DNA of 53,292 nucleotides from the NCBI GenBank assembly GCA_041677345.1, contig JBAYQE010000009.1, positions 1-53,292 of the forward strand. Direction: 5' to 3'. Within the stretch, counting starts at the first letter, position 1. Each line of letters opens with the position of its first letter. Position numbers and translations under genes: made by a program. The notes beneath the pieces are model-generated. The model searched no databases and was not told the DNA's origin. It saw only the letters and a list, made by a program, of their open reading frames with translations. This document shows, piece by piece, positions 9,266-17,034 of this stretch. This stretch comes from JALOAT01 sp041677345. Its GTDB lineage: Bacteria > Pseudomonadota > Gammaproteobacteria > Thiohalomonadales > Thiohalomonadaceae.

Positions 9266-10108
9266 TCAGCGAGCGTCACTCTCCCTCAACCCGCCTGCAG
9301 GCTTCTCTTCGGGTGCGGGCAAGCGATTGGGAAAACTCAGCTTCACCGTTTCGATGATGCGCTGTTCAGCCGCTTCGGCATCAGCCTGCCAGAGATGGAA
9401 GTAGGCAGACAGGTCAATTCCATAACCGAATCGCACGCAGAGATAGTAGTGCTCATCCAGCGGCTGGCAGTAGTAGTGGGCGGTAGTATTGGACTCGTGT
9501 TCCAGTGCGTAGTAAAGCCACTCTTGGTTACCGTAATGGCGGGTTTCGAACTGAGCGGGGATCTCCTGAAGCGCGCGCGTCAGATAGGCGTCCGTCTGAA
9601 TGCGTTTTAGTTCCTCGGGTGAGGTACGGGCCTTGTACACCTCCTCAGCCTTGCGCCGGGCTTCACGGTTGCGCCCTCGGCCATATTTCCCAGGCTCAGC
9701 TATTTCGAAATACCACTCGTAGTCCCAGCGGATGGCCTCGGCCAGGGTGTCCCGGTTGTTCACATCCAGCACCTTGCCGGGTAGCGTGCGTTTGATGGCG
9801 ACGCGGAGGTTGAGGACGCCAAAGGTGGGGTCGGGCCAGGCCCGCTAAGGTGGGCCAATATAGGCCCAGACGTTCCCAAACACCCTCACGTGGAAGTGGT
9901 TGGCCTGCTGCTCGCAATGGGCTTCGAACCAGCCCGGGGAGCGAAACGGGAGGTTGATGTTTATCTCACCCCGAGGCAGGGCGGTATTGCTGGGCGGTAC
10001 GGATAATCTCAGCTCGGCACCGTCCAGGTCGAAGCGGAAGGTTTCCAGCGTACTGAAGTCCGGACCGCCCGTGTAACCCTTGCCGAAGACGTAAGTGAAG
10101 AAACTCAT
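9266..10108 (-). pseudogene. Unrecognised gene interrupted by an in-frame TAG
   Basis: From the ATG at 10108 the frame runs 87 codons (MSFFTYVFGKGYTGG...) and meets TAG at 9845-9847. The same frame then stays open for 192 more codons to 9266. The codons straight after the TAG read RAWPDPTFGVLNLRVAIKRT, which looks like ordinary protein. Restoring one sense codon would give about 280 residues. A GTG at 9772 could start the C-terminal 168 residues alone, but it leaves about 24 good residues unused. The C-terminal part is rich in Tyr, His and acidic residues; no signal peptide. The start overlaps the upstream gene by 4 bases. Family not recognised. Confidence 0.6.
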
Positions 10109-10467
10109 GCTACGCTTTCCAGTCGCCGCTTCTGGCGCCTTTGATCCCGTTGGGCGATATAGCGCTGCACCCGTTGGGCCTCCTTGGTGTAGCCACTCAG
10201 TTCCAACTGTTTCTGGTAAGTGCGGATGCCGAGATAGGGCAGCGTATGCGGGCTGATGCCCGCGTGGCCGCTGTTGTCGCTGAACACCCGCCCGATCAAC
10301 TGCAAGGAACGCCAGAGGCCGCTCAAGCGCAGATTGTTGGCCCCGGCGACATTGGGTACCACGTCGAAGGGGTTGTTGCGCCCGTGCACTAGTTCAATTT
10401 GCGCCTTGCGCAGATTGGCGCGAAGCCGTGACAGGAGCGTACCGCTACCATGTACCCGGTTTCCCAA
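10105..10467 (-). CDS. Hypothetical protein, middle gene of an unrecognised three-gene module
   Basis: At most 120 residues. The only early start is TTG at 10467; a GTG near NPFD is an alternative, so the true start is unsure. The protein is basic, ending in a run of Arg/Gln/Lys (RDQRRQKRRLESVA). It has the features GANNLRLSGLWRSLQLIGRV and SPHTLPYLGIRTYQKQLELS. No signal peptide or membrane segment. It overlaps the next gene by ATGA and the upstream broken gene by about 23 bases, so the three behave as one operon. No family was recognised. Confidence 0.5.
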   Translation of the reverse strand: MGNRVHGSGTLLSRLRANLRKAQIELVHGRNNPFDVVPNVAGANNLRLSGLWRSLQLIGRVFSDNSGHAGISPHTLPYLGIRTYQKQLELSGYTKEAQRVQRYIAQRDQRRQKRRLESVA

Positions 10468-10986
10468 GCCGCCAGGCGCCGGGAAGCTGGCGGGTGTCCT
10501 CTTTGGTCATCGGTCGGTCGTAGCGCATACCCTTGTCCCGTTTCACGTTATAGAGCATGTTGCGTTCGTGGGAATGGGCTCCGTGGGGCCGGCGAGGAGT
10601 TCGTCGAAATACACTTCCCGCACCGCTATCCCGCCGTCGGGCCTCACCGCGTACTCGATCATGTAGTGATAGTGAGGAAACGGATACCGGCTCTTGATGA
10701 AGCGCAGCCAGGGGTTGCGCCAGTGGCGGCGGTGGCCGTTGGGGCTGGGGTTGTAGGTCAGGTCGATGATCTCGTCGAGCACCTTGACCAGATCGAATCG
10801 GTTCATGCTCTCCAGCATCGCCACGGCCTGGTCGGAAAAGGTGACGCGCATCAGTCGCTTTGCCCGGACGTCTTGTCCCAGGAACAGCTCACGGAAGTGG
10901 TCGACCTGCTGAATGATTCTGCCCCAGGGTTGCTGTTTCCAGGCGCGTTGCTGTTCGGGGCTGGGATTGACGATTCCATAGGTCAT
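10445..10986 (-). pseudogene. Unrecognised gene with a frameshift near its 3' end
   Basis: The ATG at 10986 has AAGGAAGG 8 bases upstream. The frame encodes MTYGIVNPSPEQQRAW and continues as ordinary protein to FDELLAGPTEP, then shortly hits TGA at 10543-10545. From about 10575 a different frame reads HERNMLYNVKRDKGMRYDRP and goes on to a stop at 10445-10447. That second frame has natural composition and ends cleanly just where the next gene begins. One lost base near 10575-10585 would explain the break. The intact product would be about 180 residues, cytoplasmic, with many aromatic and His residues (SRYPFPHYHYMIEY). Family not recognised. Confidence 0.5.
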
Positions 10987-11203
10987 AGGCAAGACCTTCC
11001 TTGTCTTGGTTGGTGAGACCGATGGAGTATAAAGATGCTCCGTGGGGGTCGCAATCGGTGATGAGCGCTCGCTTATCGACACAGGTGAATCGAGCGAGCG
11101 AGGAGGTTAGCCGGCCCGGATCACTCATGCGGGTACCAGGTTTTTCCTTTGGGCGTTCGGTGTAATGTTGCCCAAGCTAGTAGAGCGGCCGAACAATCCA
11201 CCT

Positions 11204-12184
11204 TCAATGACTGCCCACCGGAGAGTCCGACAACAGGGTATCGATGCGGCGTGTCTCACCGCGGGCAAGCACCAGGAAAATATCCGCCGGTAACCCGGCC
11301 GTCTCCAGCGCCACGCGCAGCCGCCGGGGTGGCTCGTCCAGCGGTTCGTCCGTGAGTGGGAAGGTGCCCCAGTGGATGCCGATGGCGCGGCGCGCATGCA
11401 GGTCCAAGGCGATCTGTACGGCCTCTTCCGGGGCTACGTGCGAAGCCTGCATGAACCAGCGCGGCTCATAGTGGCCGATGGGTATGGCGGCGAGGTCCAT
11501 AGGTCCGAGCTGCCGGTGGATTTCGCGAAACTGCTCTGAATAACCGGTGTCGCCTACGAACAGGATTTGAAACGAGCCGCGCACGACCCAGCCACACCAG
11601 AGGCTGCGATTGCGATCGAATGCGGTGCGCGCGCTCCAGTGGCGCGCGGGGACACAATGGAGGCGCAGGTCGCGGAACGGTGCCTCGCTCCACCAGTCCA
11701 TTTCCACCACCTCTCCCGCGCCCTGGCGTTTGAACCAGCGCCCCATGCCGTGCGGTGTGAAGAAGTAGGGTGATCCACCCGGTTGTTGCACCAGGGAGCG
11801 TATGCTGGCCCGGTCCAGGTGATCGTAATGATTGTGTGACAGCAGCACTACGTCGATGTGTGGCAATGACTGCAGCGGCGGTACCGGCGGCACACGCCGC
11901 CGCGGCCCCAGGAAAGGGGCGGGAGAAGCACGTGGACTGAACTGGGGATCGGTGAGCAGGTTCAGGCCATCGAGCTGGAATAACAGCGTGGAATGACCGA
12001 TCCAGGTGACCGTGGGCCAACGGCGGTTTGCCCCAAGGAAGGCCAGGTCCGGCTCGGCTACGGCGAAGCGATAGCCACTGGCCGGTTCACGCGGCAGGCC
12101 CTGCCGCCAGCGTTGCCACTGCCAGCGCCAGAAACCGCCAGAGGGCGTTCCGCGCATGTCCTCAGGGCGGCGCCCCCTGTGCAT
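11204..12184 (-). CDS. NAPE-PLD/UlaG-like metallo-beta-lactamase-fold hydrolase
   Basis: 326 residues. The metal motifs are present in order: IGHSTLLFQLDGLNLLTDP, then HNHYDH (H-x-H-x-D-H), a His in PARHWSAR, the Asp in VGDTGYS, and a final His in IHWGTF. This pattern is that of the lipid phosphodiesterase NAPE-PLD and related bacterial proteins. The substrate is unknown. The start is 7 bases after the stop of the DUF2267 fusion gene, so the two are probably co-transcribed. No signal peptide is seen. Confidence 0.8.
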   Translation of the reverse strand: MHRGRRPEDMRGTPSGGFWRWQWQRWRQGLPREPASGYRFAVAEPDLAFLGANRRWPTVTWIGHSTLLFQLDGLNLLTDPQFSPRASPAPFLGPRRRVPPVPPLQSLPHIDVVLLSHNHYDHLDRASIRSLVQQPGGSPYFFTPHGMGRWFKRQGAGEVVEMDWWSEAPFRDLRLHCVPARHWSARTAFDRNRSLWCGWVVRGSFQILFVGDTGYSEQFREIHRQLGPMDLAAIPIGHYEPRWFMQASHVAPEEAVQIALDLHARRAIGIHWGTFPLTDEPLDEPPRRLRVALETAGLPADIFLVLARGETRRIDTLLSDSPVGSH

Positions 12185-12190
12185 CGTGCC

Positions 12191-13111
12191 TCAGGCGTGC
12201 AGCCAGACCCGTTTGAGGCCCTTGGGTAGCATGGCACGGTTTTGCGCCGAGGGAATGTGGTGTTTCACGGAAGAGAAAATGGCGAGGGTCGCCTTTTCCG
12301 CCTCATCCCGCGCCAGACCGGTTTCGGCGGTGATCTCCTCGAAGAATTCATTGGCGTCCACGCGGTGCTTGGGCTCGCCGAGGGCAAAGCCGTGAGGTGG
12401 TTCGCTCTCCGCAGCTTTGGCGATGGTGCGCGGCAGGTGTTCGAAGAGCGGGCGGGCCAGCCCCGGTGAGAGTCGCCACTTGAGGTGGGCCAGCACCGAG
12501 CGCAGCGCCTTGTCCAGTTGCTGGTCCTCCGCCGGCCAGAGGCGCCTCACGTGTTCAATGAAGTTCTCGGCGCGTACGTCGCCGGCGATCACCGTGCCGG
12601 CGCGTGGGGGCTTGCTCGCCGCCGTGCGTGCATCGCGGAATTTCTTGTGCCACTTGGTTTCCGGCCTTTCCTGCGGCGGCGTGCCACGCCCGCCCTGCAG
12701 CACCCGGCGTACCCGCTCGGCACGGTCACCGGACACGGTCGGGGTGAGCACATCGCGAAAGTCGCCGTGCAGCAGCATCAGGCCGAGGATCTCCTGGTCG
12801 ATATCCTTGCGGCTGCGAAAGCCAAGCCGGCGCAACAGCGGGACCGGTGGTGACCAGCCCTGCAGTCCCTGTTGCAGCAGTATGGAGAACACCGCCACTG
12901 GTAGCCAGGACCATGTGATGCCACGGGCCGCGGTGAGGAGCAGGGAGGCCAGGCCGGTGAGTGCGGCGTGCGTTTCCAGAGCCCGGTCCAGATCCCACTC
13001 CCGTTCCAGCGCGGCGAGGCGCGCCTCGATGGTCGAGGCATCCGTCTGCGCGTAATACTCCAGGGCGCTGCGCAGCGATGCCGGCGCGGCATGGATGGGG
13101 GCTTCGGGCAT
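12191..13111 (-). CDS. Membrane-segment protein fused to a DUF2267 domain
   Basis: 306 residues from the ATG at 13111, which has GAGGGAG 8 bases upstream. The N-terminal third resembles DUF2892-type/YgaP-like membrane segments: an RLAALEREWDLDRALET helix, two hydrophobic helices (about 55-90), and LLQQGLQGWSPPVPLLRRLG. A basic linker follows (about 145-170). The C-terminal domain (about 175-306) is DUF2267: AENFIEHVRRLWPAED, LPRTIAKAAESEPP, FFEEITAETGL and a final SSVKHHIPSAQNRAMLPKGL. DUF2267 proteins are helical and of unknown function. A free-standing DUF2267 protein is encoded at 30416-30823. Confidence 0.7.
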   Translation of the reverse strand: MPEAPIHAAPASLRSALEYYAQTDASTIEARLAALEREWDLDRALETHAALTGLASLLLTAARGITWSWLPVAVFSILLQQGLQGWSPPVPLLRRLGFRSRKDIDQEILGLMLLHGDFRDVLTPTVSGDRAERVRRVLQGGRGTPPQERPETKWHKKFRDARTAASKPPRAGTVIAGDVRAENFIEHVRRLWPAEDQQLDKALRSVLAHLKWRLSPGLARPLFEHLPRTIAKAAESEPPHGFALGEPKHRVDANEFFEEITAETGLARDEAEKATLAIFSSVKHHIPSAQNRAMLPKGLKRVWLHA

Positions 13112-13257
13112 GAGCAACTCCCTCGCGTGCGGTCCTGAAAGAACCATAGCGCGGCCCGTACCACGGATCCGGCTTTGGGTCGCGCCCGACTTGCGGCAGA
13201 ATAGCGCCCTTGCGCACCGGTACCGCCGCCCCCGAGCCACTGAAACCGTAAATCGCC

Positions 13258-14313
13258 ATGAGCCGCTTCTGGAGTCCCGTCGTCCATTCCCTGACGCCCT
13301 ACGTGCCGGGCGAGCAGCCGAAGATCCTCAATCTCATCAAACTCAATACCAACGAGAATCCGTACGGCCCGTCACCGCGGGTGATCGAAGCCTTGCGCGC
13401 GGAAGCGGCAGAGACCCTGCGGCTTTACCCGGACCCCAATGCCGATCGGCTGAAGGCAGCGGTGGCGGCGTACTACGGTGTGGCGGCGGACCAGGTCTTC
13501 GTGGGCAACGGGTCGGATGAGGTGCTTGCCCACGTATTCCAGGGCCTGCTCAGGCATGCACAGCCGGTGCTGTTCCCGGACGTGACCTACAGCTTCTATC
13601 CCGTCTATTGCGGCCTGTACGGCATCGCCTTCGACACCGTGCCACTGGATGCCGGCTTCGCTGTCGATCTGCGTGATTATGCACGTCCGAACGGCGGCAT
13701 CATCTTCCCCAATCCCAATGCCCCCACCGGACGGGCGCTTCCCGTGGCCGCCATCGAGGACCTGTTGCGGTCCAACCGTGATTCCGTGGTGGTGGTGGAC
13801 GAGGCCTATGTGGACTTCGGCGGTGAATCGGCCATTCCATTGGTGCGGCACTACCCCAACCTGTTGGTGGTACAGACGTTCTCGAAATCCCGATCACTGG
13901 CCGGGCTGCGCGTGGGCTTCGCCGTGGGGGATGCCGCGCTCATCGAGGGACTGGAACGCATCAAGAACAGCTTCAACTCGTATCCGCTCGACCGCTTTGC
14001 ACTCGCCGGTGCGGTCGCCGCCATGGAGGATCGGGAGTATTTCGAGCAGACCTGCGCCGCCATCGTGCGTACGCGTGGGCAACTGGTGGATGGGCTCGTG
14101 CGATTGGGCTTCGAGGTGTTGCCGTCCTCCGCAAACTTCGTTTTCGCGCGACATCCACGCCACGATGCCGCAGTGCTGCAGCAGCAGTTGCGCGAACGTG
14201 CCATCATCGTGCGTCACTTCAGACAGCCACGCATCGAGCAGTTCCTGCGCATCACCGTCGGCACCGATGCCGAGTGCGCCGCGCTCGTGTCGGCACTTGA
14301 GGGCATGATGTAA
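13258..14313 (+). CDS. hisC: Histidinol-phosphate aminotransferase HisC
   Basis: 351 residues, normal HisC length, fold-type I PLP enzyme. Visible landmarks: LIKLNTNENPYGPSP near the start, FVGNGSDEVL, IIFPNPNAPTG, VVVVDEAYVDF, and the PLP-lysine region TFSKSRSLAGLRVGF. It transfers the amino group from glutamate to imidazole-acetol phosphate in histidine synthesis. No other his gene is nearby. It is divergent from the DUF2267 fusion gene and followed by a small hairpin and then the riboswitch region. Confidence 0.92.
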   Translation: MSRFWSPVVHSLTPYVPGEQPKILNLIKLNTNENPYGPSPRVIEALRAEAAETLRLYPDPNADRLKAAVAAYYGVAADQVFVGNGSDEVLAHVFQGLLRHAQPVLFPDVTYSFYPVYCGLYGIAFDTVPLDAGFAVDLRDYARPNGGIIFPNPNAPTGRALPVAAIEDLLRSNRDSVVVVDEAYVDFGGESAIPLVRHYPNLLVVQTFSKSRSLAGLRVGFAVGDAALIEGLERIKNSFNSYPLDRFALAGAVAAMEDREYFEQTCAAIVRTRGQLVDGLVRLGFEVLPSSANFVFARHPRHDAAVLQQQLRERAIIVRHFRQPRIEQFLRITVGTDAECAALVSALEGMM

Positions 14314-14328
14314 GCCCCACCGTGTTAT

Positions 14329-14343
14329 CCCCGAAGGTCGGGG
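14329..14343 (+). terminator. Short GC hairpin after hisC
   Basis: CCCCGA and TCGGGG pair around a 3-base loop, 15 bases after the hisC stop. There is no T-run, so termination is uncertain. Confidence 0.35.
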
Positions 14344-14375
14344 AGGATGTCGAAGCGCCATGCGGCGGGGTGGGT

Positions 14376-14403
14376 TTGACAACCCGTCGCGCTGGGCTAG
14401 ACA
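14376..14403 (+). promoter_or_regulatory. Sigma-70-type promoter in front of the riboswitch
   Basis: A perfect -35 TTGACA at 14376-14381 and a -10 TAGACA at 14398-14403 are 16 bases apart. Transcription would begin close to the first paired base of the riboswitch at 14412. Confidence 0.6.
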
Positions 14404-14411
14404 TACAGCAA

Positions 14412-14514
14412 GGCCTGCGAAAAGCAAACTCTCTGAAAAGAGAGGGCGCAAAGCCTCCGGTCTAAGGGAATGGTTCTTCGGAACCGGTTTCTAGGATAGC
14501 GGGGCTGCCAGGTC
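14412..14514 (+). ncRNA. GEMM-I (cyclic dinucleotide) riboswitch aptamer
   Basis: All landmarks of the cyclic-di-GMP-I class are present. P1 is closed by GGCCTG (14412-14417) with CAGGTC (14509-14514). Then GCAAAC is followed by a 6-bp hairpin CTCTCT/AGAGAG capped by a GAAA tetraloop. The conserved GCGCAAAGCCTCCGG joins it, then TCTAA. The P3 hairpin GGTTC/GAACC is capped by TTCG, and TAGCGGGG leads back to P1. The base just before GCAAAC is A; in the Vc2 reference this position (G20) contacts the ligand and is G in typical c-di-GMP binders. An A there is the hallmark of 3',3'-cGAMP-responsive variants. The first gene downstream is the SMR transporter. The 190 bases between may hold the expression platform. 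Confidence 0.9.
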
Positions 14515-14705
14515 TCTCTCTTTGCTTCCGGAAAACTGCCTTTCTACAGCAGCGCTCTGGGGCCTTATCCCTTCCACGTCTGGTGTCTTCCGGTAGGCGT
14601 CTTCCGCCGGGCCAGCGGTATTCGCTAGGATACCTGAGTTTCAGCCCTGCAATACTGTCGTGCCCCATCCTGGGGTGTGCGGCGAGGGTGTGCGGAGTTC
14701 CATCG

Positions 14706-15032
14706 ATGCACCATTGGTTCCTGCTCGTCGGCGCCATCCTCCTGGAGGTCGCCGGCACCACGTCCATGAAACTCTCCGACGGCTTCAGCCGGTTTACGCC
14801 TTCGGTGTTGATCTTCATCTTCTATGCCGCCTCGTTCGCGGCGCTGACGCTGGCACTGAAGAAGATCGAGATCAGTGTTGCCTACGCGATCTGGTCCGGG
14901 GTGGGGACGGTCCTGATCACGGCTGTCGGGATCCTTTATTTCCAGGAAACTGTTTCGCTCATGAAGATCGGCAGCATCCTATTGATTCTTATCGGCGTGG
15001 TAGGGCTCAATCTGAGCGGGGCGACACACTGA
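14706..15032 (+). CDS. Small multidrug resistance (SMR) transporter, EmrE/Qac type
   Basis: 108 residues with four membrane helices. The essential Glu is at residue 14 (GAILLEVAGTTSMKLS), and AYAIWSGVG in helix 3 marks the Qac/EmrE subgroup, as opposed to the guanidinium exporter (Gdx/SugE) subgroup. EmrE-type proteins export lipophilic cations by proton exchange as antiparallel dimers. This ATG fits family length; in-frame upstream codons add unrelated residues. It is the first gene after the GEMM-I riboswitch. No guanidine riboswitch was found upstream. Confidence 0.88.
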   Translation: MHHWFLLVGAILLEVAGTTSMKLSDGFSRFTPSVLIFIFYAASFAALTLALKKIEISVAYAIWSGVGTVLITAVGILYFQETVSLMKIGSILLILIGVVGLNLSGATH

Positions 15033-15182
15033 GCAAGCGGCTGCCTCTGTCATCTGTTCAAGGCCACACGGGATGCTACGCGGTGCTCGCACGGTTGCAG
15101 GAATCCTGAATTTGCGACGGCCCAAGAGCAGATAAGCTTTTCTGGCAGGGGACCGGGGCCATGCCTTGGGGGGAGAGGGCCT

Positions 15183-16406
15183 GTGTGCTTCATCCTTATT
15201 CTGATCGCAATCGTGGTGTTCGTGAGCAGTGTCATCCCGTTGATGCGGCGGGAGGCGTGGTGGATTCGTGTTTTTGACTTTCCGCGTCTACAAGTCTTGC
15301 TGCTTGCCCTGATCGACATTGGGCTCCTGCTGGTCGTGGGCCCGGCAAGCAGCTGGCCCGGAGCACTCGCCCTGGTAGCGGCATCCACGGCCGCGATCAT
15401 CCAGACAGCGCACGTTTTTCCCTACACGCCGCTCGCTCCGCAGGAGGTCCTCGATGCACGCGATTCCGCGCCGGAATCCACGCTGTCGTTGCTCATTGCC
15501 AATGTGCTCATGGATAACCGCGCCACGGACGCGTTGCTCGTGCTGGCGTACGAGCTGCGCCCCGACATCATTCTGCTTCTGGAACCGAACGCCTGGTGGG
15601 AAGAGCGGATGCAGCCGCTCGAAGCAGCATGGCCTTACCAGGTGAAGCGTCCCCTGGAAAACGAATACGGCATGCTGTTATATTCACGCTTGCTGCTGGT
15701 TGAACCCGAGACGAAATTTCTGCTGCGCGACGGTATACCGTCCATGCACACGCAGGTGCAATTGCCGTCAGGGGCGCGGGTGTGGCTGCACTGCCTGCAT
15801 CCGGAACCACCGTCGCCCACGGAAGCGGATTCCTCACTGCCGCGGGACGCGGAATTGCTGATGGTGGGTCGCGAGGTGAAGGCGCGTGGAGGGCCTGCGA
15901 TCGTCGCGGGCGATCTGAATGATGTGGCCTGGTCGTACACGACGCGGTTGTTCCAGAAGATCTGCGGCCTGCTCGACCCGCGCCGGGGCCGCGGCATGTT
16001 CAACACCTTCAATGCCAAGGTGCCGCTGATGCGGTGGCCGCTGGACCACGTGTTTCACTCCGAGCATTTCCTGCTCGCCGACATCCGGCGCTTGCCCCGG
16101 TTTGGTTCTGATCATTTTCCCGTGTATGTGCGCCTGGTGTTGCAGCCCGGCGCTGATGCGCTGCAGCAAGCCCCCGAGGCGCAGGGGAAGGACGACGCGG
16201 TGGCGTTGGACAAGACCTCCAGGGCGGATGATGTCGGTTCCACCACGGGCAGGGAATCCCGCCGGGGCATGCGGTCGAGCCACAGGAACGTGCTCGCTGG
16301 AGCTTCATTACTGAGCAGCCCCGTGGAATCACGGCGCTATGCTTTCACCAAAGATGTTAGCGGGCGTTTGGGGGCGCCAAGCCATGAGCGAGCACGTGGG
16401 CAGTGA
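15183..16406 (+). CDS. Membrane-anchored endonuclease/exonuclease/phosphatase (EEP) family protein
   Basis: 407 residues, GTG start preceded by GGGGAGAGG. Three N-terminal hydrophobic helices (about 1-78) anchor an EEP-fold domain (about 95-325). Motifs: LLIANVLMDNRATDALL, the catalytic Glu in ILLLEPNAW, VAGDLNDVAWS, and GSDHFPVYV near the end. Relatives cleave phosphodiester or phosphomonoester bonds of nucleic acids, lipids or inositol phosphates; the substrate here is unknown. About 75 residues after the domain look unstructured and overlap the next gene by 23 bases. It stands in the same-strand run led by the riboswitch. Confidence 0.8.
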   Translation: MCFILILIAIVVFVSSVIPLMRREAWWIRVFDFPRLQVLLLALIDIGLLLVVGPASSWPGALALVAASTAAIIQTAHVFPYTPLAPQEVLDARDSAPESTLSLLIANVLMDNRATDALLVLAYELRPDIILLLEPNAWWEERMQPLEAAWPYQVKRPLENEYGMLLYSRLLLVEPETKFLLRDGIPSMHTQVQLPSGARVWLHCLHPEPPSPTEADSSLPRDAELLMVGREVKARGGPAIVAGDLNDVAWSYTTRLFQKICGLLDPRRGRGMFNTFNAKVPLMRWPLDHVFHSEHFLLADIRRLPRFGSDHFPVYVRLVLQPGADALQQAPEAQGKDDAVALDKTSRADDVGSTTGRESRRGMRSSHRNVLAGASLLSSPVESRRYAFTKDVSGRLGAPSHERARGQ

Positions 16407-17034
16407 GTTGGGCCTTCTGATGTCGGCACTGCTGGATGGTGACCACGCCTGTGCGCTCGCGGAGACGCGGAGGCTGCTGGCGGCCGGCGTGACACCCGAG
16501 CATATCGTCACCGCAGGCCTCGAAAGCGCCATGCGGCAACTGGACGAGAAGTGCACGGTCGAGGGCTTCAACCTGTTGGAGATCATGCTGGTCGGGCGCG
16601 CGGTGTCGGCCGTGGTGAAGGAACTCTATCCTGCAGGTGGTCCGTTGCCGCAAGGCAAGGCCACGTTCGTCATCGCCACGCCCGAGGGTGACATTCACGA
16701 TCTAGGCAAGAATATCGTGAAGATGGTGCTGACCGGCAAGGGCTACCGTGTGGTGGACCTCGGCAAGGATTGCCCGTCGCAAGACGTGGTGGATGCGGCG
16801 GAGCGGGAGTCTGCGGCCGCCGTGCTGGTCAGCGGCCTGATCACCTCCGTGGTGCCCCAGGTACGGAAATTGCGTGATGCGCTGAAGGCGAAGGGGTTGG
16901 AACAGGTGAAGGTGGTAGCCGGTGGTGCCGCGCTCAAGCAGGCCTCTGCTGAGAGCCTGAACGTGGACTACGTGGCCGAGACCGCCTTTGACGGTGCCCG
17001 TTATCTCGACCAACTGGTGCAGGCCCGCCCATGA
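16384..17034 (+). CDS. Corrinoid (cobalamin-binding) methyltransferase carrier protein
   Basis: 216 residues from the ATG at 16384, with GGGGGCG upstream. The N-terminal four-helix cap domain (about 1-85) precedes a Rossmann-like B12 domain. The B12 signature D103-x-H105-x-x-G108 (EGDIHDLGKNIV) supplies the His ligand to cobalt. SGLITS and VAGGAAL complete the binding loops. Such proteins (MtaC/MtbC/MttC type) carry a methyl group between two methyltransferases. The stop overlaps the next gene by ATGA, giving a tight pair with the UroD-fold protein. No substrate-specific first methyltransferase and no corrinoid reductive activase are seen in the window. Confidence 0.85.
   Translation: MSEHVGSELGLLMSALLDGDHACALAETRRLLAAGVTPEHIVTAGLESAMRQLDEKCTVEGFNLLEIMLVGRAVSAVVKELYPAGGPLPQGKATFVIATPEGDIHDLGKNIVKMVLTGKGYRVVDLGKDCPSQDVVDAAERESAAAVLVSGLITSVVPQVRKLRDALKAKGLEQVKVVAGGAALKQASAESLNVDYVAETAFDGARYLDQLVQARP

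Noticed and set aside
14515..14705. A guanidine riboswitch ahead of the SMR gene
   Set aside because: The conserved cores of guanidine-I, -II and -III classes were looked for and not found; the SMR protein is also of the Qac, not Gdx, type.
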